Assembly (NCBI GenBank): GCA_022749755.1
Contig: CM040453.1
Location: 21,647,368 to 21,711,367 of the forward strand
DNA length: 64,000 bases
Direction of reading: 5' to 3'
Source: Azadirachta indica
Lineage: Eukaryota > Streptophyta > Magnoliopsida > Sapindales > Meliaceae
Below, one piece after another: positions 1 through 12,292 of the stretch. The position numbers and the translations under genes were made by a program. Within the stretch, counting starts at the first letter, position 1; each line of letters opens with the position of its first letter. A model generated the notes under the pieces. That model was not told the origin of the DNA, ran no database searches, and was given only the letters and a program-made list of their open reading frames with translations.

Positions 1-3000
1 GTGGTGTGGGCAAAACCACCTTAGTAAAAGAAGTTGCGAGGCAAGTCATGCAAGACAAGTTATTTGATGAGGTAGTTATGGCTGAGGTAACACAGAATCC
101 AGACCAGAAAACAATTCAAGACCAAATTGCTTCTGTTTTAGGCCTGGAATTGGGCCAGCATGATAGTGTAATCCAGAGAGCTACTCGACTACGTCAGAGG
201 TTGAAGAAAGAAAAACAGGTCCTTGTAATATTAGATAATATTTGGGGCAGACTTGACTTGGAGGATGTCGGAATTCCTTGTGGGGATGATGATCAGAGGC
301 AGTGCACAATATTGTTGACATCTAGAAGTCAACATGTATTATGCAATGTTTTGAATTCTCAGAAGAACTTTTTCATTGAAGTTTTATGTTATGCAGAAGC
401 AATGAGTTCTGGAATACTGTGGGTGATCATTCAATGGAAACATCTGATTTTCAATCGTTAGCAGTTGAGATTGTTGCAAAATGTGGAGGTTTGCCAATTG
501 CAATTAAAACTATTGCAAATGCCCTGAAAAATAAGAGTCTTCCCATTTGGAAAGATGCCTTGAATCAGCTAAGAAATTCCAATCCAAGACAAATCCCTGG
601 AATGGATGCAGATGTGTATTCTTCCATAGAATTGAGTTACAACTTTTTGCAAAGTAAGGAAGCAAAGTCCCTATTTCAACTCTGTGCTCTACAGATTGAT
701 GGTAGTCGCATATTTATCGATGACTTGATGAAGTATGGTATGGGATTGGGTTTATTTACAAATGTTAACACACTGGAAGCAGCTCGGAATAGGTTGCATA
801 GGTTGATTGATGATCTCAAAACTTCATGATTGTTGTTGGATGGTGATAATGAACATGTTGTTAAAATGCATGACATCATTCATGCTGTTGCTGTATCAAT
901 TGCCACAGATGAGCTTATGCTTAATATTTCTGACGATGTTTCCTTGAAGGAAGAGCTACAAAATGGAATAGGAAAAGATGCAACTGGTATTTCTCTACCT
1001 TATAGAGATATTCAAGAGCTTCCCGAGAGATTAGAATGTCGAAAACTCAAGTTATTTTTGTTGTTTGAAAAGTATGATAGCTCTTTACAAATCCCTAACC
1101 TTTTTTGAAGGAATGAAACAACTTAGAGTTTTACATTTAACTCGAATTCATTTCCCTTTACTACCCTCATCAATTGATTGCCTGATTAACCTTCGAGCAT
1201 TGTCTTTGATTAGTTGCCGCTCACTAGGAGATGTAGCAATAGTTGGAGATTTAAAAAAGTTAGAGATTCTCTGTTTTCGAGGTTCTGATATTGAGCAGTT
1301 GCCTAGAGAAATTGGACAATTGACATGGTTGAGGCTACTAGATTTGAGCAATTGTAGAAGACTTAAGGCAATAGAACCAAATGTCATATCAAAGTTGTCT
1401 CGACTAGAAGAACTATATATGGGTAATAGCTTCAACAAGTGGGAGGAGGTTGAAGGAAGAAGTAATGCCAGCCTTATTGAGTTGAAAGGATTGTCAAAAC
1501 TAACCACTTTAGAAATACATATTCGAAATGCCCAAAGTATGCCTCATGATTTGGTCTCAGTGGAATTGGAAAGATTCCGTATATTTGTTGGAGATGCGTG
1601 GAATTGGTTCGGTAAATATAAAATCTCAAGAACGTTGAAATTCAGTGGCGTAAATAAAAACATTTACTTGGGGAATCAGATGCAAATGTTGCTGACAAAA
1701 TCTGAAGTTCTCTATCTAGACAAACTGAATGGTTTTCAGTATGTTCACGAATTGGATGATGGAGAAGGCCTCCCACAATTGAAGCATCTCCATATACAAA
1801 ATGATTCTAAGATTTTATATATGCTCAACTCAGTGGGCCAAATTCATTGTAATGCCTTTTACTTGTTGGAGGTTTTGTTTCTTTATGATTTGATTAACTT
1901 GGAGAAGGTATGTCATGGCCAACTTACAAAATGTCAGTCGTTCAGCAAATTACGAATCATTAATGTAAAAAAATGTCATAAACTGAAGCATCTCTTCTCA
2001 TACGCCATGGCCAAAAACCTTTTGCAGCTAGAAGAAATACAAGTTACTGAATGCCAGAACCTTAAAATGATTGTTGGTGAGGAAAGTGAAAATTGTATTG
2101 TACATGACCATGAAAGTATTTACTTCCCTCAATTGCACTCCCTAACACTAAGAGACCTACCCCAGCTTTCAAGTTCAGGATTTGACTTGGAGATATCTCG
2201 GATGTCATCAACAACTCCTTCAGCATCCAAAAAAATCATTGCAGAGGATGATCCCGAGAACTTTTTGAAAGCATTCTTCAATAATAAGGTAAATTCTTTG
2301 CATTTTTTGGGTAATAGTAAGTTGTATATGTTCTCAAGTTTTTATTTACCTTGATTTTTAATCATCAAGAAAATATCTAATTGAACAGTCTTTGAAGAAC
2401 AATAACTCTTTTAGCAGGTCACTACTCCAACCCTGAAGAAGTTGGAATTGTCCTCACTTCAGATTGAAAATATATGGCTTGATCAGTTTCCAGCTATGTC
2501 CACTTCTTGTCAAAATTTAACAAAATTGGTAGTGCACAATTGTAGTCGTCTGAAATATCTGTTTCCATATCCTATGGTTAATAGTCTTGTGCATCTCCAA
2601 AAACTTGAGATACAAAAGTGTGAGTCAATGGAAGTGGTAATTGATGCCACCACATTAGGAAGAGGTGAAAAACAAGGTATTGGATTACTGGTTTTTCCTA
2701 AACTAGACTACTTGGAGTTCTCAAGTCTTCCCAAACTTACAAGATTCATCTCTATGAGCTCATCACAAGAAAGTGATATCCTCTACAATGAAACACAACC
2801 TCTCTTTGATGAAAAGGTATTTGTCTCTTTCCTTTTAATTAACTGATTTGATTTGCAATATTTATTTTCTTACCTTGATTTACTCCCTTTATTTGAAATT
2901 TAAGTTTAATTAATGTTCTTAGCTATTAATTAATGCAATAAATTAATTGAATTCTTGGTGCTTCAGGTAGGACTCCCTAGTTTGGAGGTATTAAGAATTG

Positions 3001-5062
3001 AAAGGGTGGATAACATGAGAAAAATATGGCACCACCAGCTTGCTTTTGATTCTTTTAGCAAACTAAAGGAATTGTATGCAAGATGGTGTGATAAACTCAT
3101 GAATATTTTTTCATCAAACGCTATTATGGGGAGAAGATTCGACAGACTAGAGAGATTGTCAATAACTGGCTGTGCTTCAATGCAAGTGATAATTGAAGAA
3201 GAAACAAGCTCTAATTGCAATAACTGCTTGGTGAAACAGAGTTGGCTTAATGTGTTTCCTCGATTAGTCTTGCTGGAACTATGGTATCTACCTGAACTCA
3301 AAAGTATCTATCAAGGAATACATATTTTGGAATGGCCAGCTTTGAAACATTTAAGGGCAGTTGGATTGTCCAAAGTGGAAATATTATTTTCTTCAGAATT
3401 ATTGAGTTGGGAGATGGAGAGCCAACAACCTTTGTTCTTGGTTGATCATCATAAGGTATGAAATGAAATTAATCTAATTAGCACCATTTATACAATTTTG
3501 TGACACCCCAGCATAGGTAATGCATATTATTTGAGATTATAAAATATTAAATTAATGATGCTTATGCTATCTGAAGAAGTTTTAGAAAATGGGAGAAAGC
3601 TGTCTTACATGGATCTTTCTATAATGCCTCTATTTACATAGGATAATTAAACCTAGATCATGATTTGGGATGCATTTTTCATAATTGAAGATTTGACTGA
3701 TTATGGTACATTATGGCAGATCTTATTTTTGATTCTTATCGTATCTCCTATCCATTAATTCAGTTGATGAATCTTGAGTTGATTGTCTTCTGATTATTTT
3801 GATATGGAGAAAATCATAATTCTGACTTTTATCATCCTATATAGAGGTGCTGAGGAAACTTTTATGAGCTGCCAGCTTGGATCAAGATTTCTTTTTTTTT
3901 TTTTTTATTTATTTATTTTTTACTGTAAAGTGAACCTAAACCCGGTTCAAACATATGGTGACTTTCCTTCTGAATTATTTTTACAATCAATTAATTAATT
4001 GAATTTGAATTCTTGATTTTAGGTAAGATTCCTTAGTTTGGAGTCATTAAGAATTGACAAGATGGATAGGTTGAGAAAAATATGGCACCACCAGCTTTTT
4101 GCTTCTGATTCTTTCAGCAAATTGAAGGAATTGCGGGTAACTGGTTGTGGTGAACTAACAAATATTTTTCCATCGAATATTATTACGGAGAGAAGACTAG
4201 AGAGACTGGAGAATTTGGTGGTGGTAGAGTGTGGTTCAATAAAAGAGATAATCGAACAATCAAGCTCTACAGCTAGCAGGAGGAGGTTTGACGTGTTTCC
4301 TAGTTTAACCTCGCTAGAACTATGGCTTCTACGAAAACTCATAAGTTTTTACCAAGGAATACATATTTTAGAATGGCCGCTGTTAGGACATTTAAAGGTA
4401 GTTGAATGTGACAAAGTGGAAATATTATTTGCTTCTTCTAAATTATTGAGTGGGGAGACGCAGAGCCAACAACAGCCCTTATTCTTCATTCATCATCCTA
4501 AGGTATGAAATGGAATATAATTAATTTGGTTTAAATTATACCATTGATGACTCTTTTATTTTATTTGGTTAATATTTTTGATTAATTTCCAGGTTGCATC
4601 CCCAGTTTGACAACTCTGGAAGTATCATACTGTGATAGGCTGAGGAATTTGGTTACACACTCAACGGTTGAAAGTCTGCTTAAACTGACAAGAATGAAGA
4701 TAATCTACGGGCCAATGATGGAAAATGTCATAAAATTGCAGGTTGGGGAAGAAGTGAAGGTGGATCCTATTATTTTTGGCCAACTGGAATATTTGGAACT
4801 TGATTCTTTACCAAGGCTTGAAAGCTTTTTTTCGGGCAATTATGTCCTCGAATTCCCATTTTTGGAGCAAGTAGTTTTAAGTGGATGCGCAAGCATGAAG
4901 ACTTTTTCTCAGGGCTTCTTACACACACCAAATCTAAACAAACTGCAATTGACAGAAGAAGAGAAGGAAGAGCGGTGGGAAGGTAACCTTAATTCCACCA
5001 TAAAAACATTGTTCCAAGAAATGGTATGTACTTTTTTAATTACCAAAATTTCTCATACTTAA
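1..5062 (+). pseudogene. CC-NBS-LRR resistance gene (At4g27190/RPS2-like), 5'-truncated and broken
   Basis: Members of this family are intracellular immune receptors: NB-ARC binds ATP/ADP and the LRR part senses effectors or guardees. The window opens inside the P-loop (GVGKTTLVKE from base 3), so the coiled-coil N-terminus lies outside. Visible next: kinase-2 (LVILDNIW, about 225-248), RNBS-B-like LLTSRSQHVL, CGGLPIAI (about 484-507), the MHD-type motif KMHDIIHAVA (about 865-894), then LRRs. Exons by splice signals: to 2288, 2418-2816, 2967-3455, 4023-4502 and 4593-5023, each intron GT..AG. LRR exons of this family are typically separated by introns. Lesions: a one-base frameshift near 395, an in-frame TGA at 827-829, and a frameshift in a T run near 1098-1106. 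Later LRR exons keep open frames. Family call is firm; non-function is likely but assumes no sequencing error. Confidence 0.9.
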
Positions 5063-5379
5063 TTCTTCCTTTCTCTTGCAAAGTTCTGTTTTGTTTGCTA
5101 ATTTCCTTCTTTTTCAGACACAACTAGCTACAATATTTGAAAAAAAAAAAAAAAAAGAAAAAGAAACAACTAGCTATAGCACACTCAACCCATCAAATAC
5201 AATTACATTTTGCACAATACTTCCTTTCTCTTGCAAAATTTGTGTTCACAATTGATTGGACTATAGCTTAGGACTCAGAATGACAGACCTGTGAAATAAT
5301 GCTCCCTAGCTAGTCCAGTTGTTTCCCTTCTACATATGTATATTGCTGTCCCTGAAACAAGTCCATGATATGAGCTTTG

Positions 5380-5665
5380 TTTTTGTTTTGGATTAAGCAT
5401 TCCGTGGCTTAAAGTATATGGTATAGCAAGGCACCTTCAGTCAGCTAGCAATTTAAGATGAGTGGTGGTGGATGACTGTGCGTTTATGTCGGAGTGCTAT
5501 TCCAATCAATCTGCTCTGGTTCTTGAACATCCTGATTATTTTTGAAGCAAGGAATAGTCATACATTTGGAAGAGCTAAATGTTGATGAAAACGAAAACCT
5601 CTCCAACTTCACACTTGTACACATGATAGCAGGCAACCTCTCTTAGACGGAAAGGTGATTCTAAG
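5380..5665 (+). pseudogene. Degenerate terminal LRR exon of the preceding NBS-LRR gene
   Basis: Translation in shifting frames gives NLR.VVVDDCAFMSE followed by HLEELNVDEN, which matches the usual last LRR exon of At4g27190-like proteins (pattern NLR.LVVDDC...HLEELN). Stops and frame changes interrupt it, so it is a relic. The spliced end of the previous exon (GT at 5024) and the AG at 5117 leave open whether it was still joined to the transcript. Confidence 0.6.
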
Positions 5666-6234
5666 TTAACTCACTCTTCTTAGCAAACCTTTGTTTTTGT
5701 TGAGTCTTGTCTTTGATTTAAAGGTATTAATTATAATTATTAATTGAGTTTGCAATACGAAGTAGAAAATGACTGGAAACATAACCTGAGTACTATAACA
5801 ATGTACCATTGCATTCCACTTTTTTTTCTTATTTGTATTTGATTTAACGTAAGGTTGTTTAAGATTTGAAGGGCATTTGATTTAATATATAACATGAGCT
5901 CTATGTGCTTTGATCTAGCATGAAAAACAGGATATTTTGTCAATGCAATGGCTAACATGTTATCATGGTGAATTTTTTTTTATTATTCTTGATTGAACTG
6001 CAAATTTATTAGAATTCTACTAAGCCAATTAACTTACAAGTTGAATATGTTGTCGCAATCCAATATATATATTTTGCTCTGCTTAATCAATTAGTAAACA
6101 TTAATATATTGGCTGGATGTTTTGTTGTCTTCTCTGTATTATTTTTTTTGTTTTCCTTTGTCTTCTAACTCTCTTTTGTGGGTTTTTTCTGGCTTTATTT
6201 TTTGAAACTAAAAGAAAGAAAGAGAAAAAAAAAG
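5666..6234. other. AT-rich intergenic DNA between two NBS-LRR relics
   Basis: No family-like reading frame is seen. It holds A/T homopolymers and purine-rich stretches. The open frames on either strand are short and low in complexity, rich in Phe, Leu and Lys from T and A runs, and are not taken as genes. Confidence 0.5.
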
Positions 6235-7430
6235 TCAAAGAAGAAAAAAAAGAAACAGGAACTGGCAGCAGAAGTAGGTGATGCTGAAAGACAAGTGGAC
6301 GAGATTTATGATGGTGTGAAGCAATGTCCATCTAAGATCAACGAGTTCACTGAATGAGCAGAGAAACCAAGATGCCAAGAACATGCATTGTTTCAAAGGG
6401 TTGCGTCCTGATTTGATTACTCGTTGGAATTTCAGCAAACAAGCAGTAAACGCTACAAAAGTTGCTACCAATCCCTTGGCAAAGGGAAACTTTAACAACG
6501 TCTCCTACTGTCCGGCTTCAGCGATGACAAAATTCAAAAATATCGTCAGAGGCTACCAGCAATTTGATTTCAGAATGAAATTTCTTGAGGATGTTATATA
6601 GTTGCTGAAGGGTTCTAAGGTCAACGTGAATGGGGTACATGGGATGGATACTGTGGTCAAGGAATTGAAAAGTTATTTGATAAGGTGGTTATGGCTGAGG
6701 TTACACTAAACCCTGTGCTAAAAACAATTCAAGACAAGGTTGCTTCTTGCTGGATGGCGACAATCCAGATGATGATAAAATGCATGACATTGTTCATGCT
6801 GTTGCTATAGCGATTGCGGGAGAATTGCATATGTTTAACATTCAAAGTGACGTTTATTTTATATCACTTGGTTGCCTAGATTAATTGTTGCAACTCTAGA
6901 TGTTGCGATGATTGCAAAGCTAAATTTTAAGGAGTTGCCTGTGAAAATTAGGCAATTGACTGGTTTAAAGCTGTTAGCCTCCAGGGTTCTTCAAATCTTG
7001 AGGTAATAGAACCCAATGTTATTTCATAGTAGTCTCCATCAGCAAAACTATATGTGGGTGATGGCTTCAAGATCTGAAATTTCTCCAAAACACAACAATT
7101 CTTCCAAATCAGAGATTTAAGAGTCTTCCAATCTAGAAAATAACAACACAACAACACAGAAAAATAAAAAATTAAACAAACTAATAAACACCACCACAAA
7201 TTTAGATTTGACAGGAGTAAAACCCACCATGAATCTAGGATGACTAACCTGAGAAAAATTTGGCACTACCTGATTGATTTGGGTTCTTTCTGAAATTTAA
7301 AAAGCTTAGATGTATGGTATTATGGTAAATTAATGAATGTTTCTCCACTGAATTTGATAATAAGACTTGAGATACTGGATCATTTGAAGCTAGATGAGAG
7401 CGATTCCATAGATAAGAGATAGATGATTGG
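6235..7430 (+). pseudogene. Heavily decayed second CC-NBS-LRR copy
   Basis: A collapsed paralogue of the gene upstream. In order: the coiled-coil end (AERQVDEIYDGVKQ, about 6283-6325), the CFKGLRPDLITRW segment typical of these receptors (about 6386-6424), a ruined P-loop (GVHGMDTVVKEL where GVYGMGGVGKTTLVKE is usual, about 6632-6668), FDKVVMAEVTLNP (about 6676-6714), then directly LLDGDN and KMHDIVHAVAIAIA (about 6747-6818). Most of NB-ARC between kinase-1 and the MHD region, some 200 residues, is therefore deleted. Fragments of LRRs follow (FKELPVKIRQLTGLKLL; PNVIS; NLRKIWHY near 7250). A short AT-rich stretch at about 7080-7200 has no LRR match and may be an insertion. Stops and frameshifts are frequent. 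It was probably a tandem duplicate. Confidence 0.82.
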
Positions 7431-9427
7431 TAATTACATAATTAGCATATATAGCACTGAAATCTAGGTAGACATCTACGTTCACTTTTTAAGTGAAATT
7501 ACAAAAATATGATATAAGATAAAATAAAGTAAAACCACAACGAGCATAACGCTAATTAAGATGGAGTGGGAAAAAAAAAAACAGAAGAATTTGTAAGAGT
7601 AATTAATTAGTTCACTGTAAAATTGGTTAGAATAGTACAAGAGATTTGTGATTCCAACCCAGTTGGAAGGCGTTTATATGTCTTATTAGAAAATAAATGA
7701 TTTAAAAATAATAGTAGTAATAATAAAAGTTTGGCGCTATTAATATAAATAAATGATTGTTCACAATTATATATAAAAGCAAATGATTAAGGATTGATTT
7801 GGCAGTGTTAATTAGCACTTTAAATATACTTATTGATGCGGTTGACATTTTTTAGTAAAAAAAATATATATATCCAAATAAAATGAACAGTTCGAGTGAT
7901 TTTTGAATAAACATTGAATAAGGTGTTTTGTAAAATTAGCACTTAAAAATATTTAATAGACTAGTATCTTAATTTTAATAAAAATATTGTGATTTCTAAA
8001 TTATCCTCAATAAACGATAAAAGTTTCATCTAAGTTTAATTAAAATTTAATTATTTTCAAGTTGTCCCTAACTAACTTTAAAAATTTCAATACATATCCT
8101 ATTTTTTATATTTATTTTTTAATTGATTATTTTGTCTTTTTTTTTTACATTATAAAATTTATAATTATTTTCATAACAAATTTATGTACTCCAATTTTTT
8201 AATAGTAACTGTTTTTAAAGATATTTATAAAATAAAAAATATTATTATTGTTATTAAATAATTATTTTATTTTTTAGTATATTACTTAATTTTAAAAAAA
8301 ATATTGTAATATCTATTTTAGTAATTTGTTAATAGTAAAGTCCTTTTTTAATCACAAATCCGAACACCTTATTTAGTACTAAAAATATAATATAAATATT
8401 TTTAATAATTGTTAGCTACACAGTAATTATTTTTTAAAAATTGTTAAAAAAGTACTAAAAAGTATAAGCGCTAAGCATATTAGCTCTTTCTTTTTAGCAC
8501 TTCAAAATGGACCCTAATTATTCAATTAACTTAACTTCAAAAAAATTATTCTTCCATCTACTCAATTCAATTTTTGGTTTGGGCTGAAATTAATGCAAAC
8601 CAAAGTTATACATCTATCCTATTATTATGCTATATGCTAGTATTATAATCAAATTAAATACTTAATAGGAAAGTTTATAATTCTTGTAAATTATAAAATA
8701 AATTATTTCTATTGTGTTGAAAAAATAGTCAGTTGCAAAAAAAATTAATTAAACGTTGAGTAACTTTTGTCTTTAAAAGATTTCAAAATTTTTTGTGTAT
8801 TTAGTTAGTAAATTTTTTATTAGAATGTGGTTATAATACAAATGACTAAAATATAAATAGTAAACAATGATGAATGGAAATTAACTTTTGGTAAGTGTTT
8901 GTGTCTATTTATGATATTTTAAAATAATTTATAGCAAAAAATATAAAATTTTTAATTATATTTTTAAAAAATTAAAAAATAGAAAAGTAAAAAAAAAGAA
9001 GAAAAACTATTTAGGTTTTAACAATTTTCTTTTTAACTAAAATTAAAATTTAATAATTATTTTTAAATTAATTTTGGTTTTTTATAATTTTAAACGAATA
9101 TATTTGATATTATATTTGTAAATAAAAATATTTTTCAAAATTATACTTTTAAAAAAAAAAAACTTTTTTCTGCTTCTCAAGATTTATTGTAAGATGGAAA
9201 AATTTGCCAAAGTGATTCTAAAAAAATTTTGCCAAATATAAGAAATGATGTTTGATTATTTAAAATCATTTTTATCTTTCAAATAGCAATTCCAAAACGG
9301 CACTAATTGCAGAATGTATAATATCATACTTTCAGCTTATAATTATACCTCTGTGTGTTTTCTTTTAAAAGATTCTAACACTATACTCATGAGTCTTTTA
9401 GAAAATTGAATTATTATTGTTGGAAAT
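7431..9427. other. AT-rich intergenic stretch with one MITE-like element
   Basis: Very AT-rich sequence dominated by poly-A/T and ATT runs. I see no coding frame with family resemblance and no tRNA or rRNA. The MITE-like element at 7788-8518 is listed separately. Confidence 0.55.
7788..8518. mobile_element. MITE-like element with imperfect terminal inverted repeats
   Basis: The left end reads AGGATTGATTTGGCAGTG and the reverse complement of the right end reads AGGGTCCATTTTGAAGTG, an inverted match that continues through GYTAA. The interior is AT-rich and non-coding. The AGGGTCCATTTTG-type end resembles short non-autonomous DNA transposons common in plants. No convincing target-site duplication was found, so superfamily and exact ends are uncertain. 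Confidence 0.45.
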
Positions 9428-9813
9428 TGATGCATGCGGGATAACGGTTGGGATAAAAGTACTTTATCGAACACTAAAACTCATTCGATTCTTTGACATA
9501 TTTGGTTAGATAACTATTCTAATAAAAAGAATTAGATGTTATTCTAACCTTAATTGACTTGAAATACAAATGTTAAACTAATGATCTCATAAGAGACAAA
9601 ATCAAGGGAAATATTTTATTGACTAAAAAGGTTCTTAAAACTACTACTATAAGCTCTCTCTATATAATAGAGGAAATCTAGTATTATAAGTTAATTTAAA
9701 TAAAAAAAAAATAATTCCTACTTAAAGAAGAAAATTACAATTAAATAACAAATTGAATTGTCAAGAATAAAAGACTTCCTAAACTAATTAAATTATATAA
9801 TTGTTCTATATCA
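9428..9813 (-). repeat. 3' LTR of the small non-autonomous element
   Basis: It begins TGATGCATGCGGG and ends TATATCA on the plus strand. It shares long collinear blocks with 10978-11337, such as AGTACTTTATCGAAC/AGTACTTTGTCAAAC and TATAGAGGAAATCTAGT. The two copies are clearly diverged, indicating an old insertion. Confidence 0.72.
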
Positions 9814-10567
9814 GATTCCCCCTCTTTTACAGAAAACTCGTTCTCGAGTTTTGTTTGGCAGATAAAACTTGTAGTATGACATTAAATTATCTTGTGACTC
9901 AAAAGAATAACTCTTTTCAAGAAACTTTCTTGAAGCTCGAAAGTATCTAAAATTTTTTCTTTTCTTGCACTTGTTAATGGTTCTTCCGAAATATGTATAC
10001 TTGTAATAATAAACTACTTTCGAGTTTCTCATAACTCTTCCTAAATTTTGCTTGATATGCTCACCGACTAAATTTGTCTTTACAGCCAAATCTTCTTGAA
10101 GGATAACTTTTTTTTGTCTTCAATATGAATAGATAGAATTATGTCGATGATATATGGAATATCTTCAACTTGAATGTTTTGCCTATGCTTAATCACATTG
10201 TCAATTTTCAAATTAAAATCAAATAAGACCTCTTTTTGTATAATCTTTAGCACGTCTTTAGTTGTCTTTTCAATCACATCTTCAGTCACTACCTCAAGGT
10301 CAACTTTAGTGATATCATCAAATATCTTGTTAATTATATTGTTAACATCTCTAATAACTCTATCTAAGTTAAGCTTAGTTGCACTTTAATTTCTTTAACT
10401 AAAAGAATAACATATGATAATATATGATTAATATATGACAACATTCGATCTCTTATATCAACATAGAGCCTTTGCAAAAATCTCTCAACTAAAAGTTTTT
10501 CACTCATAAAAAAATGAATCTCCATAAAAATTTTCAAACTCCTAGCATAAGAATGATTAGATTTCAT
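9814..10567 (-). other. Small minus-strand open frames inside the non-autonomous element
   Basis: Open frames of 92, 69 and 67 codons lie at 9811-10089, 10080-10289 and 10364-10567. The first is basic (KKRKNFRYFRASRKFLEKS) and ends exactly at the purine tract beside the 3' LTR, as the end of a retroelement polyprotein would. I do not recognise a domain in any of them. They could be eroded 3' ends of a pol gene or chance frames. Confidence 0.3.
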
Positions 10568-10977
10568 ACTTTAACGTGTCAAATAATAATAAAAAAGAAT
10601 AAAACTGTAACTTCATTGATCACTTCGTTTGATCCCATGATCGAATTTTCTCTTCTTTGTTTGCAAGTCGTGACCTTTGTAACATATTCTACCAATGTGA
10701 TGAACTCTCTTTTAACAAAAAACAAGTAAAGAATTATACTAATTTATCTTTACATATCCTTTCAACTTTAAAGAATTCTTCAACATCTGTCAAATCAAAA
10801 AAAAAAAAATTGGACTATATTTTTCCATCAAACAACAACGCATCATGTCTCACATAATAGACCATGATTCTATTTTTTTTTAATTTTTTTTCGCTGAAAA
10901 GATGTATTGATAGATGTGGTTGTCTTTAATGGTTTAGGAAAACTCTGTTTGTTACATAATTAGGCTCTAATATTAAT

Positions 10978-11337
10978 TGATGCAGATGAGATAACGAGTA
11001 GGCTAAAAGTACTTTGTCAAACGGTCAATCTTATTTGTTAGAATATTTATCTAACTCACGGGATATGTCCTTATAACCTTAATGGCTTGAAATATGAGTA
11101 TTAAGATAATAATCCCATAAGAGATGAAATCAAAGAAATATTTTATTGATTGAAAATGGTTATTAAAACAAATACTATAAGCTCTCTATATATTATAGAG
11201 GAAATCTAGTGCAAGTTAACTTGAATAAGGAAAAAATAACTTTTACCTAAAGAAAAAAATTAAAAATTAAATAACAAATTAAATTGATAAGAATAAAAGA
11301 TTTCTTAAACTAATTAAAATTTTAAATTTATCTTACA
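10978..11337 (-). repeat. 5' LTR of the small non-autonomous element
   Basis: Direct-repeat partner of 9428-9813, starting TGATGCAGATGAG and ending CTTACA. The degraded primer-binding site lies at about 10960-10974 next to it. Confidence 0.7.
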
Positions 11338-12292
11338 TTAAAAATTAAGATCGTAGGATGTACAAACATATCTTCTCTTTGGATCTCCATCTTCTGGATG
11401 GTAAGAAATTACATAAGAAAAAACCACTCGAATTATAATGCAATAATCCATATTTTTTTACTCACTCTCTACTCTCTATATTTTTGAATTTTGGACGCTC
11501 AACTTTAACTAATAGGGTATAAAAACACTTTATTTATATTATTAGAAAGATGAAAAAAATCTTATTTGATTACGATTTTTTATTTGACTAAAGACTTTAT
11601 CTTTATTAAAAAATAAACGTTGTATCACTTAAAATAAAAACATATCTTTAACTATCTATTTATTTACAATAATTAATTAATTATCTTAAATAATTTGATT
11701 AATTATTTAGATAAATATAATAATATATATTACATAAATAAATATAATTTCATTAATTGGATTGGGTTAATGGGTCAAGTCAGGCGCCGTATTGGCCCTA
11801 ACCAAAGTCCAACAATCATCATCCTCCACTACTTAGAGGAGTCAAACTCGACTTATTCATAAATTATGTACTCGCAAGTTGCAATGTATTCATAAATTAA
11901 TGCAACAACGTGTGGGCTCGAAATTAGGTCGAACTTGCTACATAATCAACAGTACGTAATGCAATATTAACCAATCACTAATTAATTTACTTTCAATCCG
12001 GATTATCTTATTGAATATTAGCTGTAGAGATGTCCTTATCTAATTAAACAATATAAAATCTTGGTTATTAACCATTCTACACTAAAGTGAGCTCTCCATT
12101 ATTATTCATATTAGATCCAGCATGAATAGAAATTTAATCTTGTACTATGACTGGGTATCATTTCCCTTCTGTTAGCATTCTGGGATTAGAAGAATAATCT
12201 TGGAGGAATCTACCACAAAAACAATAAAAAATACATATACATGGCTATTTAATGAAAAACTCAACGGGACGCATTGAATTAAAGTTCACAAT
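11338..12292. other. AT-rich flank; right part is upstream DNA of the duplicated P450 block
   Basis: The first 600 bases hold nothing I can name. From about 11,945 the sequence becomes collinear with 33,690 onward (shared ATTAACCAATCACTAATT and ATATTAGCTGTAGA), so the rest is the shared upstream region of the P450 copies. Confidence 0.5.

Larger units (their letters stand above)
9428..11337 (-). mobile_element. Small non-autonomous LTR retrotransposon (LARD/TRIM-like)
   Basis: Two direct repeats of about 386 and 360 bp (9428-9813 and 10978-11337) flank about 1.16 kb. Both start TGATGCA and end in CA. Just inside the right repeat, read on the minus strand, is ATATTAGAGCCTA, a degraded initiator-Met tRNA primer site (TGGTATCAGAGCC type). 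Just inside the left repeat, minus strand, is a purine tract (AAAAGAGGGGGAAT). These place the element on the minus strand with its 5' LTR at the right. The interior carries only small lysine-rich frames with no recognisable gag, protease, RT or integrase, so it would need proteins from another element. Confidence 0.75.

Noticed and set aside
1148..1507. 119-codon minus-strand frame
   Set aside because: Antisense of the LRR exon, rich in Ser and Leu as expected from reversed LRR codons.
6101..6498. Minus-strand frames rich in Phe and Lys
   Set aside because: Low-complexity translation of purine and pyrimidine runs; the NBS-LRR relic lies on the other strand.
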